Both the position numbers and the translations under genes were made by a program. Shown one piece after another: positions 1 to 8,567 of a DNA stretch of 42,718 bases. The notes under the pieces were generated by a model, which saw only the letters and a program-made list of their open reading frames with translations, searched no databases and had not been told where the DNA came from. Each line of letters opens with the position of its first letter. Within the stretch, counting starts at the first letter, position 1. Source of the DNA: a virus; the IMG/VR virus record IMGVR_UViG_3300012271_000022, positions 1 to 42,718 of that record; one strand, given 5' to 3'.

Positions 1-66
1 CTTTTGTTCACGTAAACTGGCTCGTTAGGGTAAAACACAAAATAGGTTTTATAGACATAGTGGCTA

Positions 67-94
67 TTGCAAATATAAGGTTAGAGTATATGAT
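67..94 (+). promoter_or_regulatory. Candidate sigma70-type promoter for packaging/head operon
   Basis: A -35-like TTGCAA (67-72) and a -10-like TATGAT (89-94) are separated by 16 bases, about 40 bases upstream of the small terminase start. The hexamer and the start of the spacer resemble the promoter at 26951-26978. There is no experimental support; this is a pattern match in AT-rich DNA. Confidence 0.45.
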
Positions 95-137
95 TAGGTA
101 AAAACACACAGAATGCAAGAAAATCATGGAGAATGAT

Positions 138-635
138 ATGAAACTACCTGGCTTACCTGCTACTCGTGCTAAACAGGTAGAAAAGAACAAAATACGGCAA
201 TTTGAGGATGAAACAGCACAAAGTTCTGAGGTTCTTATTGTAGACAGAACGAAACTGAGTGTAAAGGATGGTTATCCAAATTTTGTTAGAACTAAAAAAC
301 AAATAGATTATTATCAAGAAATGTATGAAACAACAGTTTGTAACGGCACCATATTAAAAAGTGTTGATTTATATGGTTTGGGAATACTTGCTATTAATCT
401 TGCGCTCATTGACGAATGCAACCTTTCTATATTCAATGACGGTCTGAACATGGAGTACAAAGGTGATCGTAAAATGATCTCAAAGAGAAACCCTGCATTA
501 GATGTATTAAAAGATGCTCAAACTGCCGTAAGGTTCTATCTTAAAGAATTTAATATGACACCTGCAAGTCGTAGTAGGATACTTGACCCAAGTGGTCCAA
601 TGGGCAAACAGGATGATGGATTTGAAGAGATATAA
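138..635 (+). CDS. terS: Terminase small subunit (P27 family)
   Basis: This is the DNA-recognition subunit of the packaging motor; it binds the packaging site and hands DNA to the large subunit. The 165-residue product has the P27-type layout: a basic, helical N-terminus (PGLPATRAKQ), a central helical segment (about residues 75-95) and a C-terminal RNPALDVLKDAQ-like region followed by ...TPASRSRI. The start at 138 is preferred over an in-frame ATG at 126, because GGAG at 128-131 lies 6 bases upstream of 138 and overlaps the earlier codon. It is followed 2 bases after its stop by a small membrane-protein gene and then terL. Family assignment rests on motif resemblance and on position directly upstream of terL. 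Confidence 0.85.
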   Translation: MKLPGLPATRAKQVEKNKIRQFEDETAQSSEVLIVDRTKLSVKDGYPNFVRTKKQIDYYQEMYETTVCNGTILKSVDLYGLGILAINLALIDECNLSIFNDGLNMEYKGDRKMISKRNPALDVLKDAQTAVRFYLKEFNMTPASRSRILDPSGPMGKQDDGFEEI

Positions 636-637
636 TT

Positions 638-898
638 ATGAAAAGATCAAGGTTAGAAAGAACAGATAAGTTTCATAGTAGAAACAGAAAATCACGTGTT
701 AATACTCGCGGTAAAATACCTGCTGCACCTAACGGACCAGGACAAAGGATAATTAACTCTAACCCACCGAAACCAATAGGGCCAGAAAATCAAAACATAA
801 AAGCCATAAGCATAAACACAGACGTATTATATGTTTTGTTAGTCTCATTGTTGGTTTACTTTTTATTCAAGTTCGGTTGTCAATTGGTAAGTTCATAA
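638..898 (+). CDS. Small basic tail-anchored membrane protein
   Basis: I do not recognise this 86-residue protein. The first 60 residues are very basic and rich in Arg, Lys, Asn and Pro (NSNPPKPIGPENQN). The last 25 form one strongly hydrophobic helix (VLYVLLVSLLVYFLF), so a C-terminally anchored membrane protein with a cytoplasmic positively charged tail is likely. It sits between terS (2-base gap) and terL (immediately adjacent), an unusual place for a membrane protein. It could tether DNA or a packaging component to the membrane, or simply be a cargo gene; the sequence does not decide. Confidence 0.6.
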   Translation: MKRSRLERTDKFHSRNRKSRVNTRGKIPAAPNGPGQRIINSNPPKPIGPENQNIKAISINTDVLYVLLVSLLVYFLFKFGCQLVSS

Positions 899-2644
899 AT
901 GGCAGCTAAAACAATAAGTCAATATGCCTATCCTGATCTCGTAGTAGGGGATCAAGACTATAGATGGTGCCACCGGTATGCACACGATGTTGTCAATGGT
1001 GCAATAATAGCCGGTAAATGGATTCGACTTGCTTGTAAGCGTCACTTAGATGACTTAGAACGAAATGATGTTCACTTCGACATTGTTTCTGCGAAGTCGG
1101 TTGTTAAATGGTTCAAATTCGTGCCTATTACCGATGGTGTCAATGTAGGTAAACCAACCATACTGTTACCATGGCAAATATGGGTTGTGTGCTGCCTTAT
1201 GGCTTGGAAGAACACTGCAACCGGATTTAGGAAGTATAAATCAGCTTATGTACAAGTCGGCCGTAAAAATGGTAAGTCAACATTAGCCGGTGGGTTAACT
1301 CTTTACATGATGTATAAGGCACCGTTCAAACCAAGGACGTATAGTGTCGCTACGAAGAAGGACCAGGCAAAAGAATTATGGTCTGCAGCACATACGATGG
1401 TTAAACTATCTCCGCGTTTAAAACAACAATTCTTAGCTAGAACCAACGACATATTAATGCCAGCTAAGGAAGGGTACTTCAAACCTTTAGCCAGCGACAG
1501 TGACAGTTTAGACGGGCTAAATCCTACGATGGTAAATTTAGACGAATGCCATGCAATTAAAAAGCGAAACTTATATGATGTAATGGTGTCTGCTTTCGGC
1601 GCCCAAGATGAAGGGTTGATGTTAACCATCACCACTGCAGGGACAATATTAGACGGTCTTTGTACGACTTTAAATAGTAATGGTAAACAAGTACTTGAAT
1701 TAGGTCTTGAGCAAGATTCTTATTTTTATGCCATATATGAAATTGACACAGATGATAAGAAAGATTGGCAAAAAGAGAAAGTTTGGTACAAAGCCAACCC
1801 CGGCTTAGGTTATCAACCCAGATTAACCTACATGCACGAACAATCATTAGAATCAGGCATGTCTAGTGAGCAAAAGATAAACTTCCTGACCAAACACTTG
1901 AACATATTTGTTTCTGGCTATGATAAATGGTTAGAAATGGATGAAGTTTATAAATGCAAGTTTGATAAGACTTATTCAGATTATGCTGGTAGAAAGTGTT
2001 ACGTTGGTATCGATAGGTCAAAGAACGATGATTTAACATCCATGTGCATGATGTTCCCTAATGATTTATTTACTGCTAGTGATGGTTCAGAAACAAAAGA
2101 AGGTGGTGTCGATTGTTTCTACATAAACTTGCTACCAAGAGCAACAGTCGAAAAATCCACTGACTTGTTAAAGAAAACATACATGAAAGCGATAGAAAAT
2201 GGTAACTTACAATTGGTTGATAGTGCCACTATATTAAATCGTCATATTGATAGTATCGTAGAATGGGCCATAACGAACTTTGATGTTGAAATGATAGGTT
2301 ACGATCCGTGGCATATGTCTGAGTTAGCAATTGAATGGGAGGATAAACAATACCCTGTCGTTGCAGTGTCACAAGGTACAGGAAATATGTCAGAACCGGC
2401 TAAAAAATTAGAGGGATTGATTAAAGAGTCAACCTTCCGCTATAATGACTTTTTATTTGAGTTTGCGGCCCAGTGTGCAATGTCAAAAATAACTGACCAG
2501 AACAACATGAAGATCGTGAAAGATTCGGCAAAAACTGATAAAATCGATCCAATAATTGCGACAATAATTGCATTGTCATGCGCTACATTGCAAAAACCTG
2601 TTGACGAAAATCCATACGATAAACGGGGTTTGATATGCGTCTAA
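899..2644 (+). CDS. terL: Terminase large subunit (HK97-type)
   Basis: This is the ATP-driven DNA translocase and nuclease that fills the prohead and cuts concatemeric DNA. The 581-residue length is normal. The N-terminal ATPase has a Walker A-like GRKNGKST at 121-128 and a Walker B MVNLDECHA at 211-219, with the catalytic Glu after Asp. The C-terminal RNase H-like nuclease has its first metal-binding Asp in YVGIDRSKNDD (about residue 371) and a second acidic segment in IGYDPWH (about 463). The ending overlaps the portal gene start by 10 bases, a usual sign of translational coupling. The HNH protein at the right end is the expected partner for cos-type cutting in this class. Confidence 0.95.
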   Translation: MAAKTISQYAYPDLVVGDQDYRWCHRYAHDVVNGAIIAGKWIRLACKRHLDDLERNDVHFDIVSAKSVVKWFKFVPITDGVNVGKPTILLPWQIWVVCCLMAWKNTATGFRKYKSAYVQVGRKNGKSTLAGGLTLYMMYKAPFKPRTYSVATKKDQAKELWSAAHTMVKLSPRLKQQFLARTNDILMPAKEGYFKPLASDSDSLDGLNPTMVNLDECHAIKKRNLYDVMVSAFGAQDEGLMLTITTAGTILDGLCTTLNSNGKQVLELGLEQDSYFYAIYEIDTDDKKDWQKEKVWYKANPGLGYQPRLTYMHEQSLESGMSSEQKINFLTKHLNIFVSGYDKWLEMDEVYKCKFDKTYSDYAGRKCYVGIDRSKNDDLTSMCMMFPNDLFTASDGSETKEGGVDCFYINLLPRATVEKSTDLLKKTYMKAIENGNLQLVDSATILNRHIDSIVEWAITNFDVEMIGYDPWHMSELAIEWEDKQYPVVAVSQGTGNMSEPAKKLEGLIKESTFRYNDFLFEFAAQCAMSKITDQNNMKIVKDSAKTDKIDPIIATIIALSCATLQKPVDENPYDKRGLICV

Positions 2645-3957
2645 TACCAAATTGGCTGCGAAGTGAAAAAACAGCATTGCAATCGCAGATTAAAGATTTG
2701 ACAAACCAAGTGGAAAAGTCAAAAGCATTTGAAGAACAGTTTGCGGATCTCATAAGACCTAAAACGTTTGCTGGTGAAAATGTCACTGTTGATCGTGCGA
2801 TGGGGTATGATGTTGTTTATTCTTGCATACGTGATAAGTCAGAATCAATCGGACAAATACCTGTCGTATTAAAACGCAATGGTGTAAGGATTGACGAAAA
2901 CAAGCGTGAACATAAAATATTTGCAGTAAAACCAAACGATTATATGACTATGCAAGACTTTGTTGAATTTTATGTAACTTCGATGGAGACTTTAGGTAAT
3001 TTTTATGCACTACCTATTCGCAATCAGTTTGGTAATGTCGCTGAGATAATTCCTTTTCGGTATCAAAGAAATGTAATAACAGAGTTTGATACCAATGGTA
3101 ACGTTTATCATACATACGTTACTAACGATGGTAGACCAGGCATGAGATTCGCTGGTGATGATATAATTCACATAAAATTAAACAGTTTGAATGGTTTAAA
3201 AGGTTTATCGCCGATAACCACAAATGCAATGTCATTAGGTGTAGGTCTAGCGCAAGAAACTTATCTTGGTTCGTTGATGCAAAACTCTGCCATGCCAAGG
3301 GGAATACTCTACACAGATTCAGTATTTAAAGAAGAAAGTAGCGTTGAGAGGTTGCGTGGCCAATGGAAAGAAAGTTTCGGTGGTGCAAAAAATGCAGGTA
3401 ATACACCACTGTTAGAAAACGGAACAAAGTATTTAGGTATTGGTTTATCTCCTGCAGACAGTGAGTTGATCGAACAGAGAGTATTCAGCAAAGTAGGTAT
3501 TTGCGCTATATTTCGCGTACCACCCCATAGAGTAGGTGTACTTGAAGCCGCTAAGTACACAACCCTCGAAGATAACAACAGAGCGTACCTTAGAGACTCT
3601 TTAATACCGTTGATAACCAAACTTGAAGCTGCAATGAATATTGTCGCTGACGGCAAGTTTAAGTGGTCTATGGACGTTACGAAATATGCTCGCGGTGATA
3701 GATTATCTCAAGTTGAAGCATTATCAAAAGAGTTCTCAACCGGTGCTATTAGCATGGGTGAAATGCGTGAAGATTTAGGTCGTGATAGAATTGAAGGTGA
3801 TGATGTTCACGCAATAGATACAAACAACTTTACGTTTGGTAGACTAACAGATATAGAGAAGTTGCAAGAACAAAATCGATTACTTGCTCAACAAGGTAAC
3901 AACCAAGACGAACCTAGTGATCCTGAACCAAAGCCAGAGGATGTACCAAATGAATAA
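2635..3957 (+). CDS. Portal protein (HK97 family)
   Basis: The portal is the dodecameric ring at the capsid vertex through which DNA enters, and the docking site for terminase and connectors. The 440 residues match HK97-family portals: a short helical N-terminus, then YDVVYSCIRDKSESIGQIP (about 59-77), the conserved core around GLKGLSPI (about 188-195), and a long helical region with FRVPPHRVG (about 294-302). The last 30 residues are acidic and Gln/Asn/Pro-rich, as often in these proteins. It overlaps both terL and the prohead protease gene. The assignment is strong from motifs and synteny. Confidence 0.93.
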   Translation: MRLIPNWLRSEKTALQSQIKDLTNQVEKSKAFEEQFADLIRPKTFAGENVTVDRAMGYDVVYSCIRDKSESIGQIPVVLKRNGVRIDENKREHKIFAVKPNDYMTMQDFVEFYVTSMETLGNFYALPIRNQFGNVAEIIPFRYQRNVITEFDTNGNVYHTYVTNDGRPGMRFAGDDIIHIKLNSLNGLKGLSPITTNAMSLGVGLAQETYLGSLMQNSAMPRGILYTDSVFKEESSVERLRGQWKESFGGAKNAGNTPLLENGTKYLGIGLSPADSELIEQRVFSKVGICAIFRVPPHRVGVLEAAKYTTLEDNNRAYLRDSLIPLITKLEAAMNIVADGKFKWSMDVTKYARGDRLSQVEALSKEFSTGAISMGEMREDLGRDRIEGDDVHAIDTNNFTFGRLTDIEKLQEQNRLLAQQGNNQDEPSDPEPKPEDVPNE

Positions 3958-4579
3958 ATTAAACATGGATTGCCAAATCAAAACGGTCAGTGGTACCAGA
4001 AAGTTTACCGCTTATGGTAACGTCAAAAATGTTGAGGATCTAGCAGGGGATGTAGCCCTTGATGGTTGTTATGCTGAGTCGATAAAGATCCATAAACAAA
4101 AAGGCACCGCACCTATTCTGTTTTGGGGTCACAAGCACGATAGTTTACCGATTGGTGGTATCGACACCTTTGAAGAAGATTCAAAAGGGTTTTTAATTGA
4201 GGGTGATTTTGCACCTACCACAATGGGTAAAGATATTGAGATATTAGCCGAACGCGGTGATATAAAAATGCTCAGTATGGGTTATAACGTACTTGATGAA
4301 ATGTATGATGCTAAGAAAAACGTAAATTATTTAAAATCGGTCCATGTAAAAGAAGTTTCGTTTGTAAACTTCGCATGTAACGAAGATTCCGTTATGGTTT
4401 CTATAAAGTCACAAATGGCAGAAGGTATATTACCGTCTGTACGTGAAATAGAAAGATTATTGCGTGATGGTGGTATGAGTAGAAAACAGGCAATGGCTAT
4501 TTGCAGTGCTTACAAACCTAAAACTGAAAAAGCAAAATTTGACCTAGCTGAATTACAAAGATATACTTTGTTCAAATAA
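3950..4579 (+). CDS. Prohead maturation protease (S78/U35, HK97 gp4-like)
   Basis: This serine protease is packaged in the prohead and cleaves the capsid protein's scaffolding arm. From the preferred start the product has 209 residues. Likely catalytic residues are His61 or His63 in GHKHD, Ser109 in LSMGYNV and Glu134 in VKEVSFVNFA, in the order and spacing seen in the family. In-frame ATGs also occur at 3884, 3941 and 3965. AGAGG at 3936-3940 lies 9 bases from 3950 but directly abuts 3941, so 3950 is chosen; 3884 would lie deep inside the portal gene. The start overlaps the portal stop. Two small hairpins separate it from the capsid gene. Confidence 0.9.
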   Translation: MNKLNMDCQIKTVSGTRKFTAYGNVKNVEDLAGDVALDGCYAESIKIHKQKGTAPILFWGHKHDSLPIGGIDTFEEDSKGFLIEGDFAPTTMGKDIEILAERGDIKMLSMGYNVLDEMYDAKKNVNYLKSVHVKEVSFVNFACNEDSVMVSIKSQMAEGILPSVREIERLLRDGGMSRKQAMAICSAYKPKTEKAKFDLAELQRYTLFK

Positions 4580-4628
4580 TAGTGGGACACTATTAAACAT
4601 TGTTGGGATAACGATGATTCGAAATCAT
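4577..4628 (+). promoter_or_regulatory. Two hairpins between protease and capsid genes
   Basis: Directly at the protease stop is an 8-bp stem with a 3-base loop (TAATAGTG-gga-CACTATTA, 4577-4595). It is followed by a 6-bp stem (ATGATT-cga-AATCAT, 4614-4628). Neither has a T-run, so these are not standard terminators. RNA processing or decoupling of protease and capsid expression is a plausible role, inferred from position only. Confidence 0.4.
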
Positions 4629-4657
4629 AACTTAACTTTATTTAATAGGAGTCCATC

Positions 4658-5980
4658 ATGGACGAAGAATTAAAAGCCTTGCTACTAAAAGCACAAGAAA
4701 ACCTTGATGCTACGCAAGCAAAATACACCTTACTACTTGCCAAACAAACCGATGCTGAAACCAAAGGTGAAGAAATTGCCACACAGTTTGCTACGCAAGC
4801 TACTACTCATGCTGAAGCTATGGATGAAATGAAGAATGTTGTTGCTGATCTTAATTTAAAGATTAAGTCACAACGTATTCCTGGTACGAAGTTGACCAAA
4901 GGTGATATGGATGTTGCTATTCAAAAGTCACTTGGTTCGTTCATGCGTAATGGTACTATCGATAAAACTAAATCTGTTGAAGAATTTAGAATCCACATGG
5001 TTGATGGTGTTAAAAATGCACTAAACTTGACTGAAACTAGTTTCGGCTTGGAATCAGTTGATGAAGTTTTATCGGCTGCAATCATAGAACGTGCGCGTGA
5101 GTCTTACCCAATTGTAGGTCAAGTTGGTGTACGTAATATGCCGCGAGTATTGCGTGAAGAAGTGTTAATTTCATTTCCTTCTGTGCAAAAAGGGTTGGAA
5201 AGTGTCGCTGGAACAGATATTGCCGAAACTGATGTTCAAGCGTATGGTGAAGTGTTAAATCACATTGCCAAACTTAATGCTAAACCACGTATTACAGATG
5301 AAGCAATGATGGGTAGTGACTTAGACTTGTATGGTCAGTTAATGCGATTACTTGACGAAGAAATGGGCCGTTACATTGGTTTACAAATATTGTTTGGTGA
5401 TGGTAGTTCAAAGGCCATGCGCGGAATACTATCTAGTAATCGTATTAACATTACAAACGGTACGGGTGAATCATTTAAACCTACGTTTGGTAACGGTTCG
5501 CGTGATCTAGACTTTTACCCTGTCATTGGTACTGGTGTTTCAGGTGATGTACCAGCAACAGACAAAGAGTTAGTTGACTGGTTGATTGACTTCACAACAG
5601 CGTTACCAAGTAAGTATCTTAATGGCGCTAAGTGGGAGTTTAATCGTAAGTTTATGAACCGTATTATGAAGGTTCGTGATGCTGATGACCGTCCTATCTT
5701 TGCTGCAGGTTATATGGGTGAGACATTATCTTTACTTGGGTATCCAATTGTACTTGATGATGACATGCCTAATTATACGGTTGCCAATGCACCATTTTTG
5801 ATTTTTGGTAAAATCAATGAAGCATTCTTTATGTCACCAGGTGCCATTGATAAGTTCTTACCAGATCCTTATTCTGTAGATGGTTGTACAGTAATGAAAA
5901 TCGACAAAGAATTTTACGAGATCGTTGGTAAAAATGATGCTATTATCATAGGTGCTGCGACTACCGCTGGCCCTGCGTAA
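4658..5980 (+). CDS. Major capsid protein, HK97 fold
   Basis: This is the main shell protein. The 440 residues divide into a charged, helical N-terminal arm (about 1-110, Glu/Lys/Ala/Gln-rich, consistent with the delta scaffold domain removed by the protease) and the HK97-fold body. The body includes a FRIHMVDGVKNAL-like segment and an E-loop-like stretch. It continues through ARESYPIVGQVGVRNMP and LDEEMGRYIGLQILFGDG to a C-terminal domain ending in acidic and small residues. A strong ribosome site (AGGAG, about 4649) precedes the start, fitting a highly expressed gene. A terminator follows at once. I cannot place the exact cleavage site. Confidence 0.95.
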   Translation: MDEELKALLLKAQENLDATQAKYTLLLAKQTDAETKGEEIATQFATQATTHAEAMDEMKNVVADLNLKIKSQRIPGTKLTKGDMDVAIQKSLGSFMRNGTIDKTKSVEEFRIHMVDGVKNALNLTETSFGLESVDEVLSAAIIERARESYPIVGQVGVRNMPRVLREEVLISFPSVQKGLESVAGTDIAETDVQAYGEVLNHIAKLNAKPRITDEAMMGSDLDLYGQLMRLLDEEMGRYIGLQILFGDGSSKAMRGILSSNRINITNGTGESFKPTFGNGSRDLDFYPVIGTGVSGDVPATDKELVDWLIDFTTALPSKYLNGAKWEFNRKFMNRIMKVRDADDRPIFAAGYMGETLSLLGYPIVLDDDMPNYTVANAPFLIFGKINEAFFMSPGAIDKFLPDPYSVDGCTVMKIDKEFYEIVGKNDAIIIGAATTAGPA

Positions 5981-6000
5981 TAAGTTTATTAGTTAATTAT

Positions 6001-6034
6001 AAGGGGTACTGGTAAAACAGTTGCCCCTTTTTTA
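6001..6034 (+). terminator. Rho-independent terminator after the capsid gene
   Basis: A stem AAGGGG / CCCCTT, with an inner ACTG / CAGT pairing around a GTAAAA loop, is followed by TTTTTT. It lies 20 bases after the capsid stop and before the connector gene, so it probably limits transcription of downstream connector and tail genes relative to capsid. Confidence 0.8.
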
Positions 6035-6048
6035 TTGGAAGATTTACA

Positions 6049-6543
6049 ATGTTTAGTAAAATAGTAGATAGGATAAACCCGCTTACCGTCATAACAGTTG
6101 ATGAAGCAAAAGACCATCTAAACATTGTCGATTTTTACGATGATGATAGTTATATTGAGTCATTAATTTTAGCTGCTAGTGATATTGCAGAGAAATATAC
6201 AAAACGTCTTTACAGTAGTTGCAGAATAAAAATACAAGTCGATCCAGTGGCTTCAAGTTTCTTCTTGCCTTACAACCCAATTCAAAGTATTGAAACAGTA
6301 TTATCAGGTGAAACTGTTATCACTCACTCTTTTAACAGCTTTTCTGAGCGAATGACTATCAGTAAAATACCCAAGGATGCTGATCCTGTTATAGTGACTT
6401 ATATTGCTGGCTACGTGACACCACCTGAGATAGTAAAACATGCTTGTAAGATTATTGTCGCTGATCTTTATAACGTAAGAGAGAGTCATGTGGACGTTAA
6501 AATGACAACTGTTATGTTTAATGCACTGAGGATATTGAACTAA
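6049..6543 (+). CDS. Head-tail connector (HK97 gp6-like)
   Basis: This is a 164-residue adaptor ring protein that docks beneath the portal. The N-terminus, with TVDEAKDHLNI (about residues 17-27) followed by an acidic DDDSYIESLILAASDIAEKY, is the typical gp6/gp15-like signature of helices opening the fold. The second half is beta-rich with a C-terminal helical HACKIIVADLYNVRES. It is the first gene after the capsid terminator, and its stop overlaps the next start by one base. Position and motif agree. Confidence 0.88.
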   Translation: MFSKIVDRINPLTVITVDEAKDHLNIVDFYDDDSYIESLILAASDIAEKYTKRLYSSCRIKIQVDPVASSFFLPYNPIQSIETVLSGETVITHSFNSFSERMTISKIPKDADPVIVTYIAGYVTPPEIVKHACKIIVADLYNVRESHVDVKMTTVMFNALRILN

Positions 6544-6854
6544 TGCAAGCAGGTAGAAAAAGACATGTCGCTTATATTCTAGCTATACCAAAAGAGTTAG
6601 ATCAGTTTGGTAAACAAAAACCACCTGAAAAAGTATTTAAGCTAAGATGTAATGTTCAAATAATTAGTGGTACTGAGATCATAAAAGCTGGATTTGCAAT
6701 AACTAGTGAATATATCAGCGTGTTGTGTAACTTTGATAAAAGAGTCAGTCAAAACAATTTGTTTGAGTGGAAAGATGGTACCTACAATGTAGATATGGTT
6801 AAACCGGATGACAAAGAAAAAGATATGATCATAACCGGTAGCAGGGAGTTCTAA
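6543..6854 (+). CDS. Head-tail joining protein (stopper, SPP1 gp16-like)
   Basis: This 103-residue small beta-barrel protein is of the head closure/head-tail joining family. Family features visible here are a basic start (MQAGRKRHV), a region equivalent to the D.FGK...W segment (LDQFGKQKPPEKVF, about 19-32) and a C-terminal block WKDGTYNVDMVKPDD with the usual closing MIITGSREF. It lies between the gp6-like and gp10-like genes, overlapping each by one base, which is the canonical order. The protein would close the head and bind the tail terminator. Confidence 0.82.
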   Translation: MQAGRKRHVAYILAIPKELDQFGKQKPPEKVFKLRCNVQIISGTEIIKAGFAITSEYISVLCNFDKRVSQNNLFEWKDGTYNVDMVKPDDKEKDMIITGSREF

Positions 6855-7378
6855 TGGCTGTAAGCATAACAATTCAAGGCATGGAAGAAATAAACTCACA
6901 ATTAAATGTGTTTGAGCAAGATGTTGCTGAAATGGGTAGATTAGCGATAAAGCAATCAATGGCTCAAGTTGAAGCTGCAGCTAAGTCTAACGCTCGGTCT
7001 ATGTTGACTATGAACTATTCAAACGACAAATTAATAAATCTTATTTCTTCTACTGCAGTAATTGGCAAAGACGGTCAACCGGCTGGCAGTGTAGGTGTAT
7101 TTACTAACATGCCTGGCGTTGATATAGCTAACCAATATAAACCCTCACCATTGGTCGCTTTCTGGCTACAGGGTGGTGTACAGAAACACTCACTATCATC
7201 TGGTTCTAGGACCGCTACGCGAGAAACATTTAGGTCAAGAGCTAGGGATTCAAAAGGTCAAGACAGAGAACCGATGCACCCTGGTATTTCACCTAAACCA
7301 TTCTTAGACAATGCGTGGTCATCAAATGCAGCAAGTATTACTGACATAATTATTGAACAATTAAATAAGGTTGGTTAA
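6854..7378 (+). CDS. HK97 gp10-like neck/tail component
   Basis: This 174-residue protein has the arrangement of the HK97 gp10 family: an N-terminal helix (INSQLNVFEQDVAEMGRLAI), a long Ala-rich amphipathic helix (AQVEAAAKSNAR), then a beta domain with GKDGQPAGSVGVF, and a conserved C-terminus including HPGISPKPFLDNAW (about 145-158), the strongest family signature. Members take part in joining the tail to the head. It starts at the preceding gene's stop and is followed 2 bases later by the tail-terminator candidate. Confidence 0.85.
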   Translation: MAVSITIQGMEEINSQLNVFEQDVAEMGRLAIKQSMAQVEAAAKSNARSMLTMNYSNDKLINLISSTAVIGKDGQPAGSVGVFTNMPGVDIANQYKPSPLVAFWLQGGVQKHSLSSGSRTATRETFRSRARDSKGQDREPMHPGISPKPFLDNAWSSNAASITDIIIEQLNKVG

Positions 7379-7380
7379 CC

Positions 7381-7734
7381 GTGAAATTAATAGCTTTACA
7401 AAGACTTTTGTTAGCGTTAAGACCTGTTAATGCTTACTTAGATAATGTGCCTGAAAATGCAACATTACCTGCAGTCAGTTACAAGCATTTGAATCATAAT
7501 TTCACTACGCTGTTAGACGGTAGTAAAACAGGTAAGTCAGATAGGTGGGAATTGAAAATAGTAACAGTAGATGACGCTGATATTGAAATGCTTGTAAATC
7601 AGCTAGAAACGTTACATAATTCATCTAATAGTGATTACCAGCGTATATTTGTTACAGTTGGTAGCATTGGTACAAAAGTGAAAGATCAACCCTTTAGATC
7701 GACCACTGTTAACATTCAAACATACGAGGTATAA
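7381..7734 (+). CDS. Tail terminator/completion protein (DUF3168-like)
   Basis: This 117-residue alpha/beta protein would cap the growing tail tube and bind the connector. Consistent features are the N-terminal helix, the phrase DNVPENATLPAVSYKHLN (about 21-38) matching the 'P..A.LP.V.Y' element of the family, then RWELKIVTVDDADIEML and a C-terminal strand VNIQTYEV. The start codon is GTG. It lies exactly between the gp10-like and tube genes, where the tail terminator is normally found. The family call relies on these short motifs plus synteny. Confidence 0.75.
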   Translation: MKLIALQRLLLALRPVNAYLDNVPENATLPAVSYKHLNHNFTTLLDGSKTGKSDRWELKIVTVDDADIEMLVNQLETLHNSSNSDYQRIFVTVGSIGTKVKDQPFRSTTVNIQTYEV

Positions 7735-7737
7735 ATC

Positions 7738-8196
7738 ATGTCACTTGAAGCAATATTAGCCGCTGGTACAATCGTTAGCTTTAGCTTAGATATAGAAACC
7801 CCAACTTACACACCGATCCCAGGGGTTATATCTGTTGGTGCGTTAGGTATAACTAGTGAAGCAAAAGCAAAAACTACTTTAGCTGATCGACAAGTTAAGT
7901 ACGGTTCTGGTCTGCGTGATGCGCCAGATAAATCGGTAAAAGGTCAACTGTTTAGTTCTTCTACTGAGCAAAAAGCGTTTATAACTGCATGTAAAGCTGA
8001 AAAAGAAATGCTAATAAAAGTAGAGTTTCCCGACAAACCTGATGCCGATGCTGCAGGTACCGGCACAATTGGTACATTCTTATTCAAGTCACTCGGTTAT
8101 GAAATTGATGATCCTAGCGGTGAAGAGTTTATGATGTTCACTGTACCTGGTAAACAAAACTCAATAGTTGACTTCACAGATCCAGTTACGGCATAA
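7738..8196 (+). CDS. Major tail tube protein
   Basis: This 152-residue protein would polymerise into the tail tube. The pattern of strands fits lambda V-like tube proteins: an N-terminal region with PTYTPIPGVISVGALG, a central RDAPDKSVKGQLFSSSTEQKAF segment shorter than the usual family, a short helix of charged residues, and a C-terminal beta strand region ending IVDFTDPVTA. The Ig-like appendage present in some relatives is absent. Supporting context: directly after the terminator candidate and directly before the frameshifted chaperone and tape measure genes. Expect high expression. Confidence 0.82.
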   Translation: MSLEAILAAGTIVSFSLDIETPTYTPIPGVISVGALGITSEAKAKTTLADRQVKYGSGLRDAPDKSVKGQLFSSSTEQKAFITACKAEKEMLIKVEFPDKPDADAAGTGTIGTFLFKSLGYEIDDPSGEEFMMFTVPGKQNSIVDFTDPVTA

Positions 8197-8204
8197 GGTA
8201 ATTT

Positions 8205-8567
8205 ATGAAGGAATTAAGGATTGAAATACAAGATGAAGATGCTAAACAAAAGCCGCTAATCTACATCATAAAGAGAATGAACGTTGCAGCAAGTAACAGA
8301 CGTTTTCAACTGTATGATAAAGAGCTTTCAAAAGAACTTATAGATTCGATTAAGAATCAGAGGTTGTTTGCGTCTAGCTTAGTTACAGTACTTTGCGGTG
8401 AAGATGGTGTCTTGCTTTACCCTGCACCTGTGGATGGTTCAGACGATGATGCAGTAGATAAGTTGTTTGATGATATGTTTGACGACATTTACTCAATACT
8501 TGCAAAATCGTTTGGTGAAATAAACCCACCGGCACCAGGCTTGAAAGCAAAAAAAAAGAAATATTAA
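8205..8567 (+). CDS. Tail assembly chaperone, short form (gpG-like)
   Basis: This is the unshifted product, 120 residues, mostly helical and acidic, ending KAKKKKY at the A-rich slippery run. In the lambda model such a protein coats the tape measure during assembly and helps recruit tube subunits. Identification is by position between tube and tape measure, by the acidic helical composition, and mainly because a -1 shift at its end opens a second frame encoding a T-like domain. The sequence itself is poorly conserved, as usual for G proteins. Confidence 0.82.
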   Translation: MKELRIEIQDEDAKQKPLIYIIKRMNVAASNRRFQLYDKELSKELIDSIKNQRLFASSLVTVLCGEDGVLLYPAPVDGSDDDAVDKLFDDMFDDIYSILAKSFGEINPPAPGLKAKKKKY

